Assembly: GCF_002915595.1 (NCBI RefSeq) | Contig: NZ_PQGG01000034.1 | Span: 1-39,517, forward strand | DNA length: 39,517 bases | Origin: Zhongshania marina | Lineage (GTDB): Bacteria; Pseudomonadota; Gammaproteobacteria; Pseudomonadales; Spongiibacteraceae | Reading direction: 5' to 3' | In this document: piece after piece, positions 1-9,800 of the stretch | Numbering within the stretch: position 1 is the first letter of the stretch | Layout: each line of letters starts with the position of its first letter | The notes under the pieces: generated by a model | The model's input: only the letters and a program-made list of their open reading frames with translations | What the model was told of the DNA's origin: nothing | Databases searched by the model: none | Program-made: the position numbers and the translations under genes

Positions 1-1106
<1,106 letters not shown>

Positions 1107-1121
1107 TCACCTGTATCGTTA

Positions 1122-1144
1122 TAGAGGTGATCATATCACCTCTA
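1122..1144. repeat. Perfect 10-bp palindrome upstream of orfA
   Basis: TAGAGGTGAT and its reverse complement flank a 3-nt centre. A further GATCACC copy lies at 1105-1111 over the orfA ribosome-binding site. It sits inside the IS end. It could be a transposase/OrfA operator, or an mRNA hairpin that hides the start of translation. Confidence 0.6.
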
Positions 1145-1186
1145 ATCAGGTGGCCAAATTCACTATGCCACTACACGTTTATATAT

Positions 1187-1921
1187 TTACTTTTTGAGCC
1201 AGAATTGGTCTGGTGGCGGAAATGCCCCCAGTTGTATTGCCACTCCGCGGAAGTTCCAATATGTAAATTCGCGGACGATCTTTCTATTTTTATAACAGTG
1301 GAATGTGATGCCACGAGTATGGGTCGTTTTTCCTTTGGCGGGAAGTCCGAGGAAGTCCATATTGTGAGTAGCCTTCCAAACCCAGTTCATTACAGCCCAT
1401 TCGTCATAGTCGTGATCTGCGCCAGTAATAGCATCAGATGACCACAGCGCCCATTCTTCTTGGGTGTAGCCTTCAGGAATGTTTTGGCGCAACAGGGCAG
1501 TTCTATCGCCGGCTGGCCCGCCATCGTAGCGAATGATATCGAACTGATGGGTTCCTAGTGGCGAATCTGGACCGTTGTTATCAAAAGGTAAGAAGGCGCG
1601 GTATAGCTCCTCTTTATTTTGAATCGTTTGAAAGAAGGTGATGTCTTCAAAAACAAAGTCATCAGCGTAGTAGTGGATAATTTCTTTAGAGCCGCCATTG
1701 AAAAAGGTGTCTATCCAATCTTCACCGGTAGACATGCCCATTCTGCCTATATCGTCAAAACCGCCGCCATTTTTCTTTTTTGACTTTGGTTCATTAAAAG
1801 CAATAGCGGGAGATACGCCTGCAACTAAAAATGCAGCGCCGGCTTTCTTTAGGAAAGAGCGACGATTCTTTTCTTCGAGTTTATCAAGTTCTTCTGGGTG
1901 GTTGAGATAACCTAGGTGCAT
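1187..1921 (-). CDS. Tat-exported SnoaL/NTF2-like (ester cyclase-type) protein
   Basis: A 244-residue protein. The N-terminus carries a twin-arginine motif RRSFLKKAG at 20-28, a hydrophobic stretch and a likely AIA cleavage site near 41, so export by Tat is predicted. The rest has the look of the SnoaL-like/NTF2 fold: DWIDTFFNGGSKEIIHYYADDFVFED (in two parts), an aromatic-rich core, and ITFHCYKNRKIVREFTYWN at the end, as in ester cyclase-like proteins. The substrate is unknown. AAGGA lies a few bases before the ATG. A Tat signal on a SnoaL-like protein is uncommon but known. The gene stands alone, behind its own promoter at 1990-2017, next to the IS. Confidence 0.6.
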   Translation of the reverse strand: MHLGYLNHPEELDKLEEKNRRSFLKKAGAAFLVAGVSPAIAFNEPKSKKKNGGGFDDIGRMGMSTGEDWIDTFFNGGSKEIIHYYADDFVFEDITFFQTIQNKEELYRAFLPFDNNGPDSPLGTHQFDIIRYDGGPAGDRTALLRQNIPEGYTQEEWALWSSDAITGADHDYDEWAVMNWVWKATHNMDFLGLPAKGKTTHTRGITFHCYKNRKIVREFTYWNFRGVAIQLGAFPPPDQFWLKK

Positions 1922-1989
1922 TTCCTTACCCTCACCTTATTCTGTGTTTTATGAGTGGTTTAATCCGCTATTGAGTTGCGGTCAAAATA

Positions 1990-2017
1990 ATTCTACCCAT
2001 ATTGATAACTTTGTCAA
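1990..2017 (-). promoter_or_regulatory. Sigma70-type promoter for the SnoaL-like gene
   Basis: On the minus strand, TTGACA (2017-2012) and TAGAAT (1995-1990) are separated by 16 bp. The -35 box is perfect and the -10 has one mismatch. It lies about 70 nt upstream of the ATG. The -35 and spacer coincide with one copy of the tandem repeat at 2001-2040, so a bound repressor would block it. Confidence 0.6.
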
Positions 2018-2040
2018 CAGTGTTATTGATAATCTTGTCA
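2001..2040. repeat. Tandem 16-bp direct repeat, candidate operator pair
   Basis: ATTGATAACTTTGTCA (2001-2016) and ATTGATAATCTTGTCA (2025-2040) differ at two positions and are offset by 24 bp. Each is itself a partial dyad (TTGA...TCAA), resembling operators of TetR-type repressors. No regulator gene is adjacent in the window. Confidence 0.55.
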
Positions 2041-2238
2041 GTACTAGGGGTTGTGCTGTTTTCGTAACAAGGTAAGGTGCTTAAATGAGGGAGCAGTGTA
2101 GTAGCTACTGTTTGCTTTCAGTTGACCTATCCTAGAGTGTTTGTTTAAGTGCATGATTTTAATGTATTTTATTTTTAGTTCAGAAGGTGCGCAGAAGCGA
2201 TGGCTCTGCAGCCTAATTTCTCAATTGCATTGTTGTTA

Positions 2239-2267
2239 TTGATAGTTATATTAATACTGATTATATT
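2239..2267 (+). promoter_or_regulatory. Sigma70-type promoter for the small unknown gene
   Basis: TTGATA (2239-2244), a 17-bp spacer, and TATATT (2262-2267). Each box differs from consensus by one base. It lies about 130 nt upstream of the start at 2395 in very AT-rich DNA. Confidence 0.5.
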
Positions 2268-2394
2268 GAGTTGTATATATTTTTATTCGCCGCTAGTTTT
2301 GATGGGTAATACTTTTGGTTGGGTCGCGATTCTATAATTGAATCTTTAAGAGTTTGCGGGCAGTGGCGGCGCGATTTTGTATTGGATAAACGAT

Positions 2395-2706
2395 ATGGCA
2401 GATCTCGGGAGTGGTAAGTTGATTGCGCTAGAGGACTACCAGTTATACATGCCCTTACTTGAGGCTATGCGGCTTGATCTGGAAGAAACCTTGGAGGATA
2501 AGCCGAATGCGGTCTTTTATCCTGGGCGCTCAATAGTCGTAAATCGCTTTCTTGCTACTTTAAAGGTGATGTTAGGTGAAGATGGCAGCAGTTTGGCTAT
2601 GATTGACGAGCAGAGCTCGGTCTCCGCTCAGTCTGTTTGTTCGACAATTAAGGCTTATCACGCGGCCTTATTGAAATGTGCGCCTTCTGCAGCTTTAGCG
2701 AATTAA
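2395..2706 (+). CDS. Small protein of unknown function
   Basis: A 103-residue soluble, acidic protein starting MADLGSGKLIALEDYQLYM. I do not recognise a family. It has no signal peptide or membrane segment and looks largely helical, with charged helices such as LEAMRLDLEETLEDK. A TTG 18 nt upstream could extend it, but ATG 2395 with GGA nearby is preferred. Support for coding comes from the length, a plausible promoter at 2239-2267 and protein-like composition. The function is open. Confidence 0.5.
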   Translation: MADLGSGKLIALEDYQLYMPLLEAMRLDLEETLEDKPNAVFYPGRSIVVNRFLATLKVMLGEDGSSLAMIDEQSSVSAQSVCSTIKAYHAALLKCAPSAALAN

Positions 2707-2949
2707 AGATGACCTTCGCTTCTTGCTAAATCTATCGCGATTCTACTTGTTTCGAGCATTCAAACCGTAAGACGGTTGGTTGCTCGGGAGATTCAGGCCG
2801 CTTTGAGTTATAAAATGAGAAAAGTGTGAACTCCGGCACGTTTTTATATAGGTATTAACCCGTACCATCGCAGCTCAGGATAAGCGTCAGTCATATTTAA
2901 GCTGTATGACACGCACACGATAAATACAATCTGGAAGAGCGCACACATT

Positions 2950-3765
2950 ATGAAAAACTCTTTGTTTAAAAAAACCTTAATGGCTAGCTTGCTAGCAACC
3001 GCTGGAGCGGCGCAAGCAGGCCCGCTAGCTGTGGTAATTGCTCCCCTAGCGGGACCTATCAGCGGCACGCCTCTGGATGTGCTTGTTGTGCAGCTAGTAG
3101 AGATCGATAATCAGCTGGGTGCTGCATCTGGTGGTGGTTTACCAGGTTTGGATGCACTGCCAATTCCTGGCTTGGATGCTCTACCTGGCTTAGATGCATT
3201 GCCAATTCCTGGCGCTGGTGGTGGTTCAGGTGGTGTGCCTTCACTACCGATTCCTGGTCTGGATGCATTAGCAGGTGGCGGTCTTCCTGGTTTGGATTCT
3301 TTGCCAATCCCTGGTTTAGATGCACTTCCTATTCCTGGTCTTGGTGGCGGTGGCGGAGCTGGTGGTTTGCCATTTGACGTGAGCCCTTTGTTCCAGCTTA
3401 CTTTCACATTGGACACAGCACTTAATGACGTAGCCGGTAACGACGGTGTAACTGATAAAGTGACAGATCTTGTTGATACTTTGCCAAGCGCAAACCCAGA
3501 CCTTATTCAGGCTGGTGCTTTCTTGATCGGCGATCAGCTTCAATTGACTGTTGACCACTTGACCTCTAATTTGATGGCATTGGGCGGCGGTGGAGCAGTT
3601 CCTGGATTGGATGCACTGCCAGGTTTAGATATTCTGTCTATGCTTGGTCTGCCAATTCCTGGTGCTGGCGGTGGCGCAGGTGGTGGTTTACCTGGATTGG
3701 ATTCACTTCCGATTCCTGGTTTAGATGCACTTCCAGGCTTGGATGCATTGCCTCTTCCTATCTAA
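2950..3765 (+). CDS. Secreted GLDALP-repeat protein of unknown function
   Basis: A 271-residue protein with a Sec signal peptide (KK, then LMASLLATAGAAQA, cleavage near 23). Two low-complexity blocks (about 61-140 and 212-271) are made of GLDALP/GLDSLP units joined by IPG and glycine runs. I count 11 GLD-x-L units, six and five. They flank a non-repetitive acidic core (141-211: FDVSPLFQLTFTLDTALND and following). There is no membrane anchor, LPXTG or autotransporter domain, and the chain ends within a repeat. Ribosome-binding signals are weak. A strong terminator follows at 3805. Repeats of this sort may form an extracellular matrix or adhesive, but that is inference. Confidence 0.75.
   Translation: MKNSLFKKTLMASLLATAGAAQAGPLAVVIAPLAGPISGTPLDVLVVQLVEIDNQLGAASGGGLPGLDALPIPGLDALPGLDALPIPGAGGGSGGVPSLPIPGLDALAGGGLPGLDSLPIPGLDALPIPGLGGGGGAGGLPFDVSPLFQLTFTLDTALNDVAGNDGVTDKVTDLVDTLPSANPDLIQAGAFLIGDQLQLTVDHLTSNLMALGGGGAVPGLDALPGLDILSMLGLPIPGAGGGAGGGLPGLDSLPIPGLDALPGLDALPLPI
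3130..3369 (+). repeat. Coding repeat block 1 (GLDALP units)
   Basis: Degenerate in-frame DNA repeats encode six GLDxL units (residues 61-140), separated by PIP and Gly-rich linkers. Codons vary between copies, so the block is not a recent perfect duplication. Confidence 0.8.
3583..3762 (+). repeat. Coding repeat block 2 (GLDALP units)
   Basis: The second in-frame block encodes five GLDxL units (residues 212-271). Near the end it repeats the order seen in block 1 (GLDSLPIP, GLDALP, GLDALP), which suggests the blocks share an origin. Confidence 0.8.
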
Positions 3766-3804
3766 TTGATGCTGTGGGTTTATCCTACGCATAGCTTGAA
3801 TATA

Positions 3805-3838
3805 AAAGAGCCAGACCGGTGACGGTCTGGCTCTTTTT
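3805..3838 (+). terminator. Rho-independent terminator of the repeat-protein gene
   Basis: A perfect 14-bp stem (AAAGAGCCAGACCG with its complement 3823-3836) closes a GTGA tetraloop and runs into a T-tract. It lies 40 nt past the stop codon. The A/T symmetry could also give some termination on the minus strand. Confidence 0.93.
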
Positions 3839-4341
3839 GGTTTATGGGCTTAATAGTTCGTATACCTATCTGTTAAAGGTGCTCTTAAAAAGATGACTGA
3901 TTGCTTTGTCCTTGCGGCAGGCACCAATCTAGCTTGACTGCGGCGATATCCTGCGGAATCTTTGCTGTGTGTTGGGAACAGGTCGTTGCTATGGGCGCTG
4001 CTGATTGGCTGAAATTATCGTCTTTATTATTGCAGTGCCTAGTTCCTAGTTTATTTTTGGTATGCGAGTGCAAGATTAAGCGCATTTTCTTTGATCCCAT
4101 CATCCGCTAGCGTGTAAAGTGTTAGTAGCTTTTGATTTTCTCAATAGTTTTAAAGATTGCTGTATGTAATCTCTGAGGGAGCGCTTTTGTTGGCGACTTC
4201 GTCTAGCTGGGTACAGGTATGCGAGAGCAAAGCCTGAATTATCTTTGAGTTATGAATTTCCCTAGATGCTTGCAGTGGACAAAATTGCCGCCATACATTG
4301 CTTTCTTTTCAAATTGATCTTGGTAAAAAACGGAGTGATAT
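3839..4341. other. Intergenic region before eda
   Basis: About 500 nt with no gene I can support. Short overlapping open frames on both strands lack ribosome-binding sites and protein-like composition. The eda promoter should lie here, but no clear -35/-10 pair stands out. Confidence 0.5.
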
Positions 4342-4962
4342 ATGAATGATGCGCTGAGAATGTTGCAGCGAGCCGCGCCAGTTATGCCGGTTGCCCATTT
4401 TAACTCCTTAGAGCATGCGCAGGCTTGCGCTGAACTATTCGCTGAAGCAAAGGTACCTACTGTTGAAGTGACACTGCGCCACTCCCAAGCATGGCAAATG
4501 GTAAAAATATTTAGAGACTGTATGCCCTTTGCAAAGATTGGCGTGGGCACGGTGATTAACCGTCGCCAAATGCTGCGGGCCGCCGATGAGGCGGATTTTG
4601 TCATCAGTCCAGGCTTTTCTGCAGAGTTGTCTATATTGGCGAGAAAAACGCTAACTCCTTATATTCCGGGAATTGCGACTGCGAGTGAATTAATGGCCGC
4701 GATGAACGAGGAGCATAGAGTATTCAAGTGTTTCCCAGCCGCAGCTATTGGTGGTGTGGCCTTGATAAAGTCCCTGTCTGCGCCATTTCCAGAAGTCAGT
4801 TTTTGTCCGACCGGTGGTATTTCACAGGCAAATTATCACGATTATCTGGCCTTAGATTCTGTTGCTTGTGTTGGTGGTAGCTGGATTGTGCCTAGTGAAG
4901 AAGCCCTTAAAAAAGACCGCGAGGGTTTTCTGACAATGCTAAAAGACTTGTATTCTTCCTAA
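4342..4962 (+). CDS. eda: 2-dehydro-3-deoxyphosphogluconate (KDPG) aldolase
   Basis: A 206-residue class I aldolase that splits KDPG to pyruvate and glyceraldehyde-3-phosphate, the last Entner-Doudoroff step, in the cytosol. The Schiff-base lysine is K129 in FKCFPA. The active-site glutamate is E42 in VEVTLR, and the phosphate-binding TGGI is at 157-160. Length matches the family. CGGAGTG precedes the ATG. The gene converges on edd with only 4 nt between stop codons, so it is transcribed apart from the zwf-pgl-edd operon. In many relatives eda is co-directional with edd or zwf. Confidence 0.95.
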   Translation: MNDALRMLQRAAPVMPVAHFNSLEHAQACAELFAEAKVPTVEVTLRHSQAWQMVKIFRDCMPFAKIGVGTVINRRQMLRAADEADFVISPGFSAELSILARKTLTPYIPGIATASELMAAMNEEHRVFKCFPAAAIGGVALIKSLSAPFPEVSFCPTGGISQANYHDYLALDSVACVGGSWIVPSEEALKKDREGFLTMLKDLYSS

Positions 4963-4966
4963 GGTA

Positions 4967-6802
4967 TTAGAGTAAGAAGGTTGCTGCGCCTTCTTCTGCG
5001 GTACTGACATTGGCACGTAGGCCGGCGAATAAATCGCGGCCATAATTATCGCTCGCAAATGCAGGCTGATAGATTGCCGCCTCTCGATCTTGTAATTCCT
5101 CTTCTGAGATCATTACATCTAATATCTGATTGTCGGCATCTAATATCAGCATATCGCCATTTTTGATTTTTGCTATGGGGCCGCCGCTGTATGCTTCGGG
5201 GCATAGATGTATCGCCGCCGGAATTTTGCCCGAGGCACCGGACATACGCCCGTCGGTGACGAGGGCGACCTTAAAGCCGCGTTCCTGCAAAATGCCTAAA
5301 TAGGGGGTGAGCTTGTGCAGTTCTGGCATGCCATTCGCGCTAGGGCCTTGAAAGCGCACCACGGCGATAAAGTCGCGGTCTAACTCTCCGGCATCAAAGG
5401 CGTCTTTTAGGGATTCTTGAGTATCAAATATTATTGCAGGTGCTTTCACATAACGATGCTCCGCTTTTACTGCAGATACTTTAATAATGCTGCGTCCCAG
5501 TTTACCGCTGAGCAGTTTCATGCCGCCGTGTGGGTCGAAGGGCTCTGTGCAAGGCCGGACAACAGTATCGTCGGCACTAATTGATGGGCTTTGTTGCCAG
5601 TGTAATTTGCCGCCGGCAAGGCTGGGGGCTTGGCTATAATGGTGTAAGCCTTTGCCCCATACGGTGTTCACGTCGGCGTGAAGCAAGCCCGCAGCGAGTA
5701 ATTCGGCAATAATAAAACCGGTACCCCCCGCTGCATGAAAGTGATTCACATCTGCTTTGCCATTCGGGTAAATGCGGCAAAGTAAGGGGGTGGCCTCGGA
5801 CAGTTCAGCAAAGTCCTGCCAGTCAATAATGATGCCGGCTGCACGGGCAATCGCAATCCAGTGGATGCTGTGATTGGTGGAGCCGCCGGTTGCTAGCAAG
5901 GTAACAATCGCATTGACTAAGCTGCGTTCGTCTACCACATCGCATAGCGGTGTGTAATTTGGGGTGAGGGCGGTAATCTTGCAAACCTGTTGCGCGGCAG
6001 CGCGGGTGAGTTGTTCACGCAAGGCGCCATTGGGTGGAACAAAAGCGGTGCCGGGGACGTGCAAGCCCATTGCCTCCATTAGCATTTGATTGCTATTGGC
6101 GGTGCCGTAAAAGGTACAGGTTCCCTCGCCGTGGTAGGCACTGGCTTCTGCGTCTAACAGTGCTTCGCGGCCAACCTTGCCCTCTGCGTAGAGTTGACGA
6201 ATGCGGGCTTTTTCGTCGTTGCTGAGTCCGGTAGACATGGGGCCTGCGGGCACCATAATCATCGGTAAATGGCCAAAGCTCAGCGCGCCTATTAATAGGC
6301 CGGGGACGATTTTGTCGCATACACCTAAGCATAAAACCGCATCGAACATATTATGGCTGAGGGCGATAGCGGTGCTCATGGCAATCGTGTCGCGGCTAAA
6401 CAAACTTAGCTCCATGCCCTCTGCGCCTTGGGTGACACCGTCGCACATTGCCGGTGTGCCGCCGGCAAATTGTGCTGTGCAGCCAAGCTCAGAAACGGCT
6501 TCCCGGATTAGATCTGGGAAGTGCTCTAAGGGTTTGTGGGCCGATAGCATGTCATTATAGGCGCTGACAATTGCGACATTTGCGGCTTCTTCTAAGCGAA
6601 TGCGGTCTTTATCTTCGCCACTGCAAGCAGCGAAGCCGTGGGCTAAATTGCTGCAGGAAAGCTGCCCGCGCTGGGTACCTTTGCGGCGCATGCTTTGGCA
6701 CTTTTCCAAATAGGCCGCGCGGCTGGCAATACTTCGCGCGCGAATTCGCTCAGTAACACGGACGATTACGGGGTGGAGGAGGGTTTTAGATGCAGTGCTC
6801 AT
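4967..6802 (-). CDS. edd: Phosphogluconate dehydratase
   Basis: A 611-residue IlvD/Edd-family [4Fe-4S] dehydratase that converts 6-phosphogluconate to KDPG. Family signatures include [12 protein letters not shown], the CDGVTQG region, [17 protein letters not shown] and [15 protein letters not shown]. The cysteines in the last three are the likely cluster ligands. The C-terminal domain has [18 protein letters not shown]. Length is normal (about 605). Its ATG shares one base with the pgl stop (TAATG), so translation is coupled. It is the last gene of the zwf-pgl-edd operon. Confidence 0.96.
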   Translation of the reverse strand: MSTASKTLLHPVIVRVTERIRARSIASRAAYLEKCQSMRRKGTQRGQLSCSNLAHGFAACSGEDKDRIRLEEAANVAIVSAYNDMLSAHKPLEHFPDLIREAVSELGCTAQFAGGTPAMCDGVTQGAEGMELSLFSRDTIAMSTAIALSHNMFDAVLCLGVCDKIVPGLLIGALSFGHLPMIMVPAGPMSTGLSNDEKARIRQLYAEGKVGREALLDAEASAYHGEGTCTFYGTANSNQMLMEAMGLHVPGTAFVPPNGALREQLTRAAAQQVCKITALTPNYTPLCDVVDERSLVNAIVTLLATGGSTNHSIHWIAIARAAGIIIDWQDFAELSEATPLLCRIYPNGKADVNHFHAAGGTGFIIAELLAAGLLHADVNTVWGKGLHHYSQAPSLAGGKLHWQQSPSISADDTVVRPCTEPFDPHGGMKLLSGKLGRSIIKVSAVKAEHRYVKAPAIIFDTQESLKDAFDAGELDRDFIAVVRFQGPSANGMPELHKLTPYLGILQERGFKVALVTDGRMSGASGKIPAAIHLCPEAYSGGPIAKIKNGDMLILDADNQILDVMISEEELQDREAAIYQPAFASDNYGRDLFAGLRANVSTAEEGAATFLL

Positions 6803-7497
6803 TACGGTGCCCAGTATATATCGACTGGCACTTGCTGTTGATGCAAGACCATAGAAATTGGATAGTCAGCGTCCTGGCTCAAGGCCTTTTCTAGTACCTC
6901 GCGCTTGGCGCGGCCTGTAATGTGAATCACAATTTTTTCGCTATTGAAAACAGCGTTTGGTGATAGCGTTATGCGTGGATAGGGCGCGCTGCCCGGTTGC
7001 ACAGCAAAGCAGTGTTGGGCGTGGGCGGTGCGCAATGCTTGATACTCTGGCGCGTCATGAAACCAAGACGCAGTGTGACCGTCTTCACCCATGCCCAAGT
7101 GAACTAGGCTCAGGGGCCAGGTTAGTGCATCGAGTTCTGCCTCTAGCAAGTACTGTCCATTTTCGGCCGAATCAGCGTTGTTTTTGAGTGGTAAATATTT
7201 GCTGGAGCTTGCCGCACTCTTCAGCAAGGTTTTACGCAGCATGGCCTCATTACTGCTGGCGTGATCGTTGGCTACCCAGCGTTCGTCTACCAATAATGTT
7301 TGCACCAGAGGCCAGTCGAGCGGGGCTTGGCCGAGAAGACTTAGCATGTTTTCAGGAGTAGAGCCGCCAGATACTGCCAAACTGGCACTGCCGTGATTAT
7401 GCAGAGAGGTGGCCAATATATTGGCGATGTCGCGGCTAAGAACTTGATCTAGTTCGTCGCGGTTGGGAAGCAGTATTAAGGTGGGTTTGTTATTCAT
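6802..7497 (-). CDS. pgl: 6-phosphogluconolactonase
   Basis: A 231-residue DevB/Pgl-type lactonase that hydrolyses 6-phosphogluconolactone made by Zwf. Visible motifs are [10 protein letters not shown] near the N-terminus, LLVDERWV, and [14 protein letters not shown], which carries the active-site region. It overlaps the zwf 3' end by 8 nt and the edd start by 1 nt, placing it in the middle of a tight operon. Confidence 0.94.
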   Translation of the reverse strand: MNNKPTLILLPNRDELDQVLSRDIANILATSLHNHGSASLAVSGGSTPENMLSLLGQAPLDWPLVQTLLVDERWVANDHASSNEAMLRKTLLKSAASSSKYLPLKNNADSAENGQYLLEAELDALTWPLSLVHLGMGEDGHTASWFHDAPEYQALRTAHAQHCFAVQPGSAPYPRITLSPNAVFNSEKIVIHITGRAKREVLEKALSQDADYPISMVLHQQQVPVDIYWAP

Positions 7498-8965
7498 GCC
7501 AGCTCCTGCCGTGCTTTTCTGGTAAGGCCAGCGATGAATTTGGCCCCATTGTTCCTGCGGCGTAAGGTTTGGTTTTAATGCCCGCGGTTTGCCAGGCGTC
7601 GATTATGCTGTCGACCCAAGCCCAGCACGCCTCAACTTCATCGCGGCGCATAAATAAGGTTTGATCGCCCTCGAACACATCTAACAATAAGCGTTCATAG
7701 GCTTCATGGGCTTGTAATTGGTCATGCAGGTCGGCGTCGAGCTTTAATTCGACTTGCTCTAATTTCATTTGCCTGCCAAGCCCGGGTTTCTTGTTTACTT
7801 TGTATAGGGTGATGTTTTCCTCTGGCTGGAGGCGGATCACCAGTTTATTGGGCAAGTCGTTTGGGTCGCCTTCAAATAAACTGAAGGGATGCTTTTTTAA
7901 CTCGACGATAATTTCGGAATAGCGTCGCGCCAAGCGCTTGCCGGTGCGTAAATAAAAGGGTGTACCTTCCCAACGCCAGTTGTGAACATCTGCCTGTAGT
8001 GCAACAAATGTCTCGGTGTTGTTGCTGTCCTCAAAGCCGGTTTCGTCTAAAAATGCGGCGACTGGCGCGGCACTTACTGCGCCGGCGGTATATTGGCCAC
8101 GCACGGTTTTCGATTTTACATTGTCTGCGGTGATGGGGCGCAGGGCTTGCAGTACTTTCACTTTTTCATCGCGAATCGTGTCGGCGCGTAAGTTGGCGGG
8201 AGGCTCCATTGCGACCAAGCACAGCAATTGCAGAATATGGTTCTGCACCATATCGCGAAGAGCACCGGTTTTGGCGTAGAAATCGCCACGACCTTCCACG
8301 CCAATTTCTTCTGCAACAGTGATTTGAATATTGTCGATGTACTGGCTATTCCAAAGTGGGCCAAATAGCGCATTGCCGAAGCGAAGTACCAATAAATTTT
8401 GAACGGTTTCTTTGCCAAGATAATGATCAATGCGGAAGATATTGCGCTCGGGAAATACCTGCAGGACTTCGTGGTTGATCTCAGTGCAGCTAGTTAGGTC
8501 GTGACCTAAGGGCTTTTCAAGCACAACGCGGGACTGCTCATTAACAACGCCAATGCTATGTAGGTTTCTGCAAATGCTGGTATATAGCGTTGAGGAGGTC
8601 GCTAAATAAAATACCGCGCGACTTTCTGGGTGTTGTTGGATGGTCTCGGCAAGATTGTGATAATCCTTGAGACTATTCACGTCTAGGCTGATGTAGTGCA
8701 GCTTGGCAGAAAAGGCCCCCCAGTGCTGTTCGTCCCAAAAGTGGGCGGGGAGAAATTCGCGCATCTTCTCTTTTATGAGCTGGCGGTAGTCGGCGTCGCT
8801 ACTATCGCCGCGGCCTAAGGCAATAATGGCGCAGACATCATCCATTAGCCCTTCGCGCTGTAACTTATACAGGGCTGGCTGTAGTTTTCGCAGCGCAAGA
8901 TCACCTGTGCCACCAAAAATAACTAGCTGTGAAGATTTTGTGCTGGTCATCGCCATTCTCGTCAT
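7490..8965 (-). CDS. zwf: Glucose-6-phosphate 1-dehydrogenase
   Basis: About 491 residues. It oxidises glucose-6-phosphate with NAD(P)+ to the lactone and feeds Pgl and Edd. The Rossmann motif VIFGGTGDLALRKL is at the N-terminus. The substrate and catalytic motif FRIDHYLGKETVQN is conserved, as is the coenzyme/substrate helix VLEKPLGHD. The open frame extends to a TTG at 8986, but ATGs at 8965, 8956 and 8950 give family-like N-termini. 8965 is used here, and 8950 is equally possible. It is the first gene of the operon. A 29-bp dyad 92 bp upstream is a candidate operator. Confidence 0.95.
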   Translation of the reverse strand: MTRMAMTSTKSSQLVIFGGTGDLALRKLQPALYKLQREGLMDDVCAIIALGRGDSSDADYRQLIKEKMREFLPAHFWDEQHWGAFSAKLHYISLDVNSLKDYHNLAETIQQHPESRAVFYLATSSTLYTSICRNLHSIGVVNEQSRVVLEKPLGHDLTSCTEINHEVLQVFPERNIFRIDHYLGKETVQNLLVLRFGNALFGPLWNSQYIDNIQITVAEEIGVEGRGDFYAKTGALRDMVQNHILQLLCLVAMEPPANLRADTIRDEKVKVLQALRPITADNVKSKTVRGQYTAGAVSAAPVAAFLDETGFEDSNNTETFVALQADVHNWRWEGTPFYLRTGKRLARRYSEIIVELKKHPFSLFEGDPNDLPNKLVIRLQPEENITLYKVNKKPGLGRQMKLEQVELKLDADLHDQLQAHEAYERLLLDVFEGDQTLFMRRDEVEACWAWVDSIIDAWQTAGIKTKPYAAGTMGPNSSLALPEKHGRSWHE

Positions 8966-9056
8966 TGTGGATGAGGCTGGTGGCAATTTTTTGAGCAGAT
9001 ACTGACGGGCTGGGGCAGTATTTACGGGAAAAATTGCCTTAGCTGCCTTTGAGCAT

Positions 9057-9085
9057 AGTGGTTTTAGAAAATTTTTAATACCACT
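9057..9085. promoter_or_regulatory. 29-bp imperfect dyad between zwf and the GNAT gene
   Basis: AGTGGT at 9057-9062 and ACCACT at 9080-9085 are the outer arms of a dyad centred at 9071, with 12 of 14 base pairs matching and an A/T core. It does not match the HexR consensus as I recall it. It could be the operator for the zwf operon or for the divergent acetyltransferase. No regulator gene is next to it. Confidence 0.45.
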
Positions 9086-9165
9086 GTTACATATTTTTAA
9101 GCAGTATTTTGTGAGGCCTGCGTGCTATATAAATACAGTTTGAATCAGTTAATTAGAGAAATTGA

Positions 9166-9765
9166 ATGTCGATACGAACAGCAGAGAGTCGTGACGCCGC
9201 ACAAATTGCGCCCTTGATATTCTCCTCTGGGCCGCTAGCGTTTGAGCATATTTTTAGTCGACGGCACGGGCCAGCTGTTATCGATTTTTTAAATACAGAG
9301 TTTGCGCGCAGCCGCACCATGTTTAGTTACCTTCATCATCATGTATATGAAGTCGATGGCGAGGTGCTAGGCAGTATTGGCAGTTTCGATACTGCCAGCC
9401 ACGGTGCTACATTCATTGGTAATGCTAAAGCAATTTTCACTAATTATGGATTGCGCGGGATTTTCAACGGGCTGATGTTTGAACTCAGATTGGTAAAAGC
9501 GCCACGTAAAGGCTGCTTATATCTGTGTCATATCGCGGTGAGGGAGGATCGTCGCGGCAGGGGAATCGCTGCAAAAATGATAAATTTCATGGCGGCAAAG
9601 GGGCGCGAGGGCGGTTTTCGCTGTTTAAGTTTAGACGTGGCAGAAAAAAATACCAATGCACTTCGCTTATATCAGCAAATGGGTTTCAAGGTGGTACAAA
9701 GAAATAGAAGCTACAACAAGGTGCTAGATAACCACCTTTATATGGAGTGTGATTTGCATCAATAG
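9166..9765 (+). CDS. GNAT-family N-acetyltransferase
   Basis: 199 residues. The acetyl-CoA-binding motif A is visible as HIAVREDRRGRGIAAKMI (about 120-137), with the R-x-x-G-x-G/A loop. Motif B follows: LDVAEKNTNALRLYQQMGF, with the usual N-A-x-x-L-Y-x-x-x-G-F pattern. The N-terminal half is more divergent. The substrate cannot be told from sequence. It is divergent from zwf and convergent with flgN, and it is not clearly part of either operon. Confidence 0.85.
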   Translation: MSIRTAESRDAAQIAPLIFSSGPLAFEHIFSRRHGPAVIDFLNTEFARSRTMFSYLHHHVYEVDGEVLGSIGSFDTASHGATFIGNAKAIFTNYGLRGIFNGLMFELRLVKAPRKGCLYLCHIAVREDRRGRGIAAKMINFMAAKGREGGFRCLSLDVAEKNTNALRLYQQMGFKVVQRNRSYNKVLDNHLYMECDLHQ

Positions 9766-9769
9766 CATG

Positions 9770-9800
9770 AACAAGCGCTAGGCTTTACCCAGCGCTTGTT
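9770..9800. terminator. Hairpin between convergent GNAT gene and flgN
   Basis: A 13-bp stem with one mismatch (AACAAGCGCT-A-GG pairing with 9788-9800) and a CTTTA loop covers the 12-nt gap and the flgN stop codon. It has no long T-tract in either direction, so it may act as a weak bidirectional terminator or as a block to 3' decay. Confidence 0.5.

Larger units (their letters stand above)
1922..2394. other. Intergenic region between divergent genes
   Basis: AT-rich, 473 nt. It holds a minus-strand promoter inside a tandem repeat (1990-2040) and a plus-strand sigma70-type promoter (2239-2267). I see no gene or RNA motif in the remainder. Confidence 0.6.

Noticed and set aside
2761..2780. Hairpin AACCGT-AAG-ACGGTT after the gene at 2395 as a terminator
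   Set aside because: Six-bp stem with no T-tract.
3130..3369. CRISPR-like array
   Set aside because: The repeats are short, in frame and coding, with no uniform spacers.
3059..3416. Antisense frames across the GLDALP-repeat gene
   Set aside because: They arise from the repeat composition of the plus-strand gene, which has the signal peptide and terminator.
3901..4110. A 69-codon plus-strand frame before eda
   Set aside because: TTG start, no ribosome-binding site, no recognisable content.
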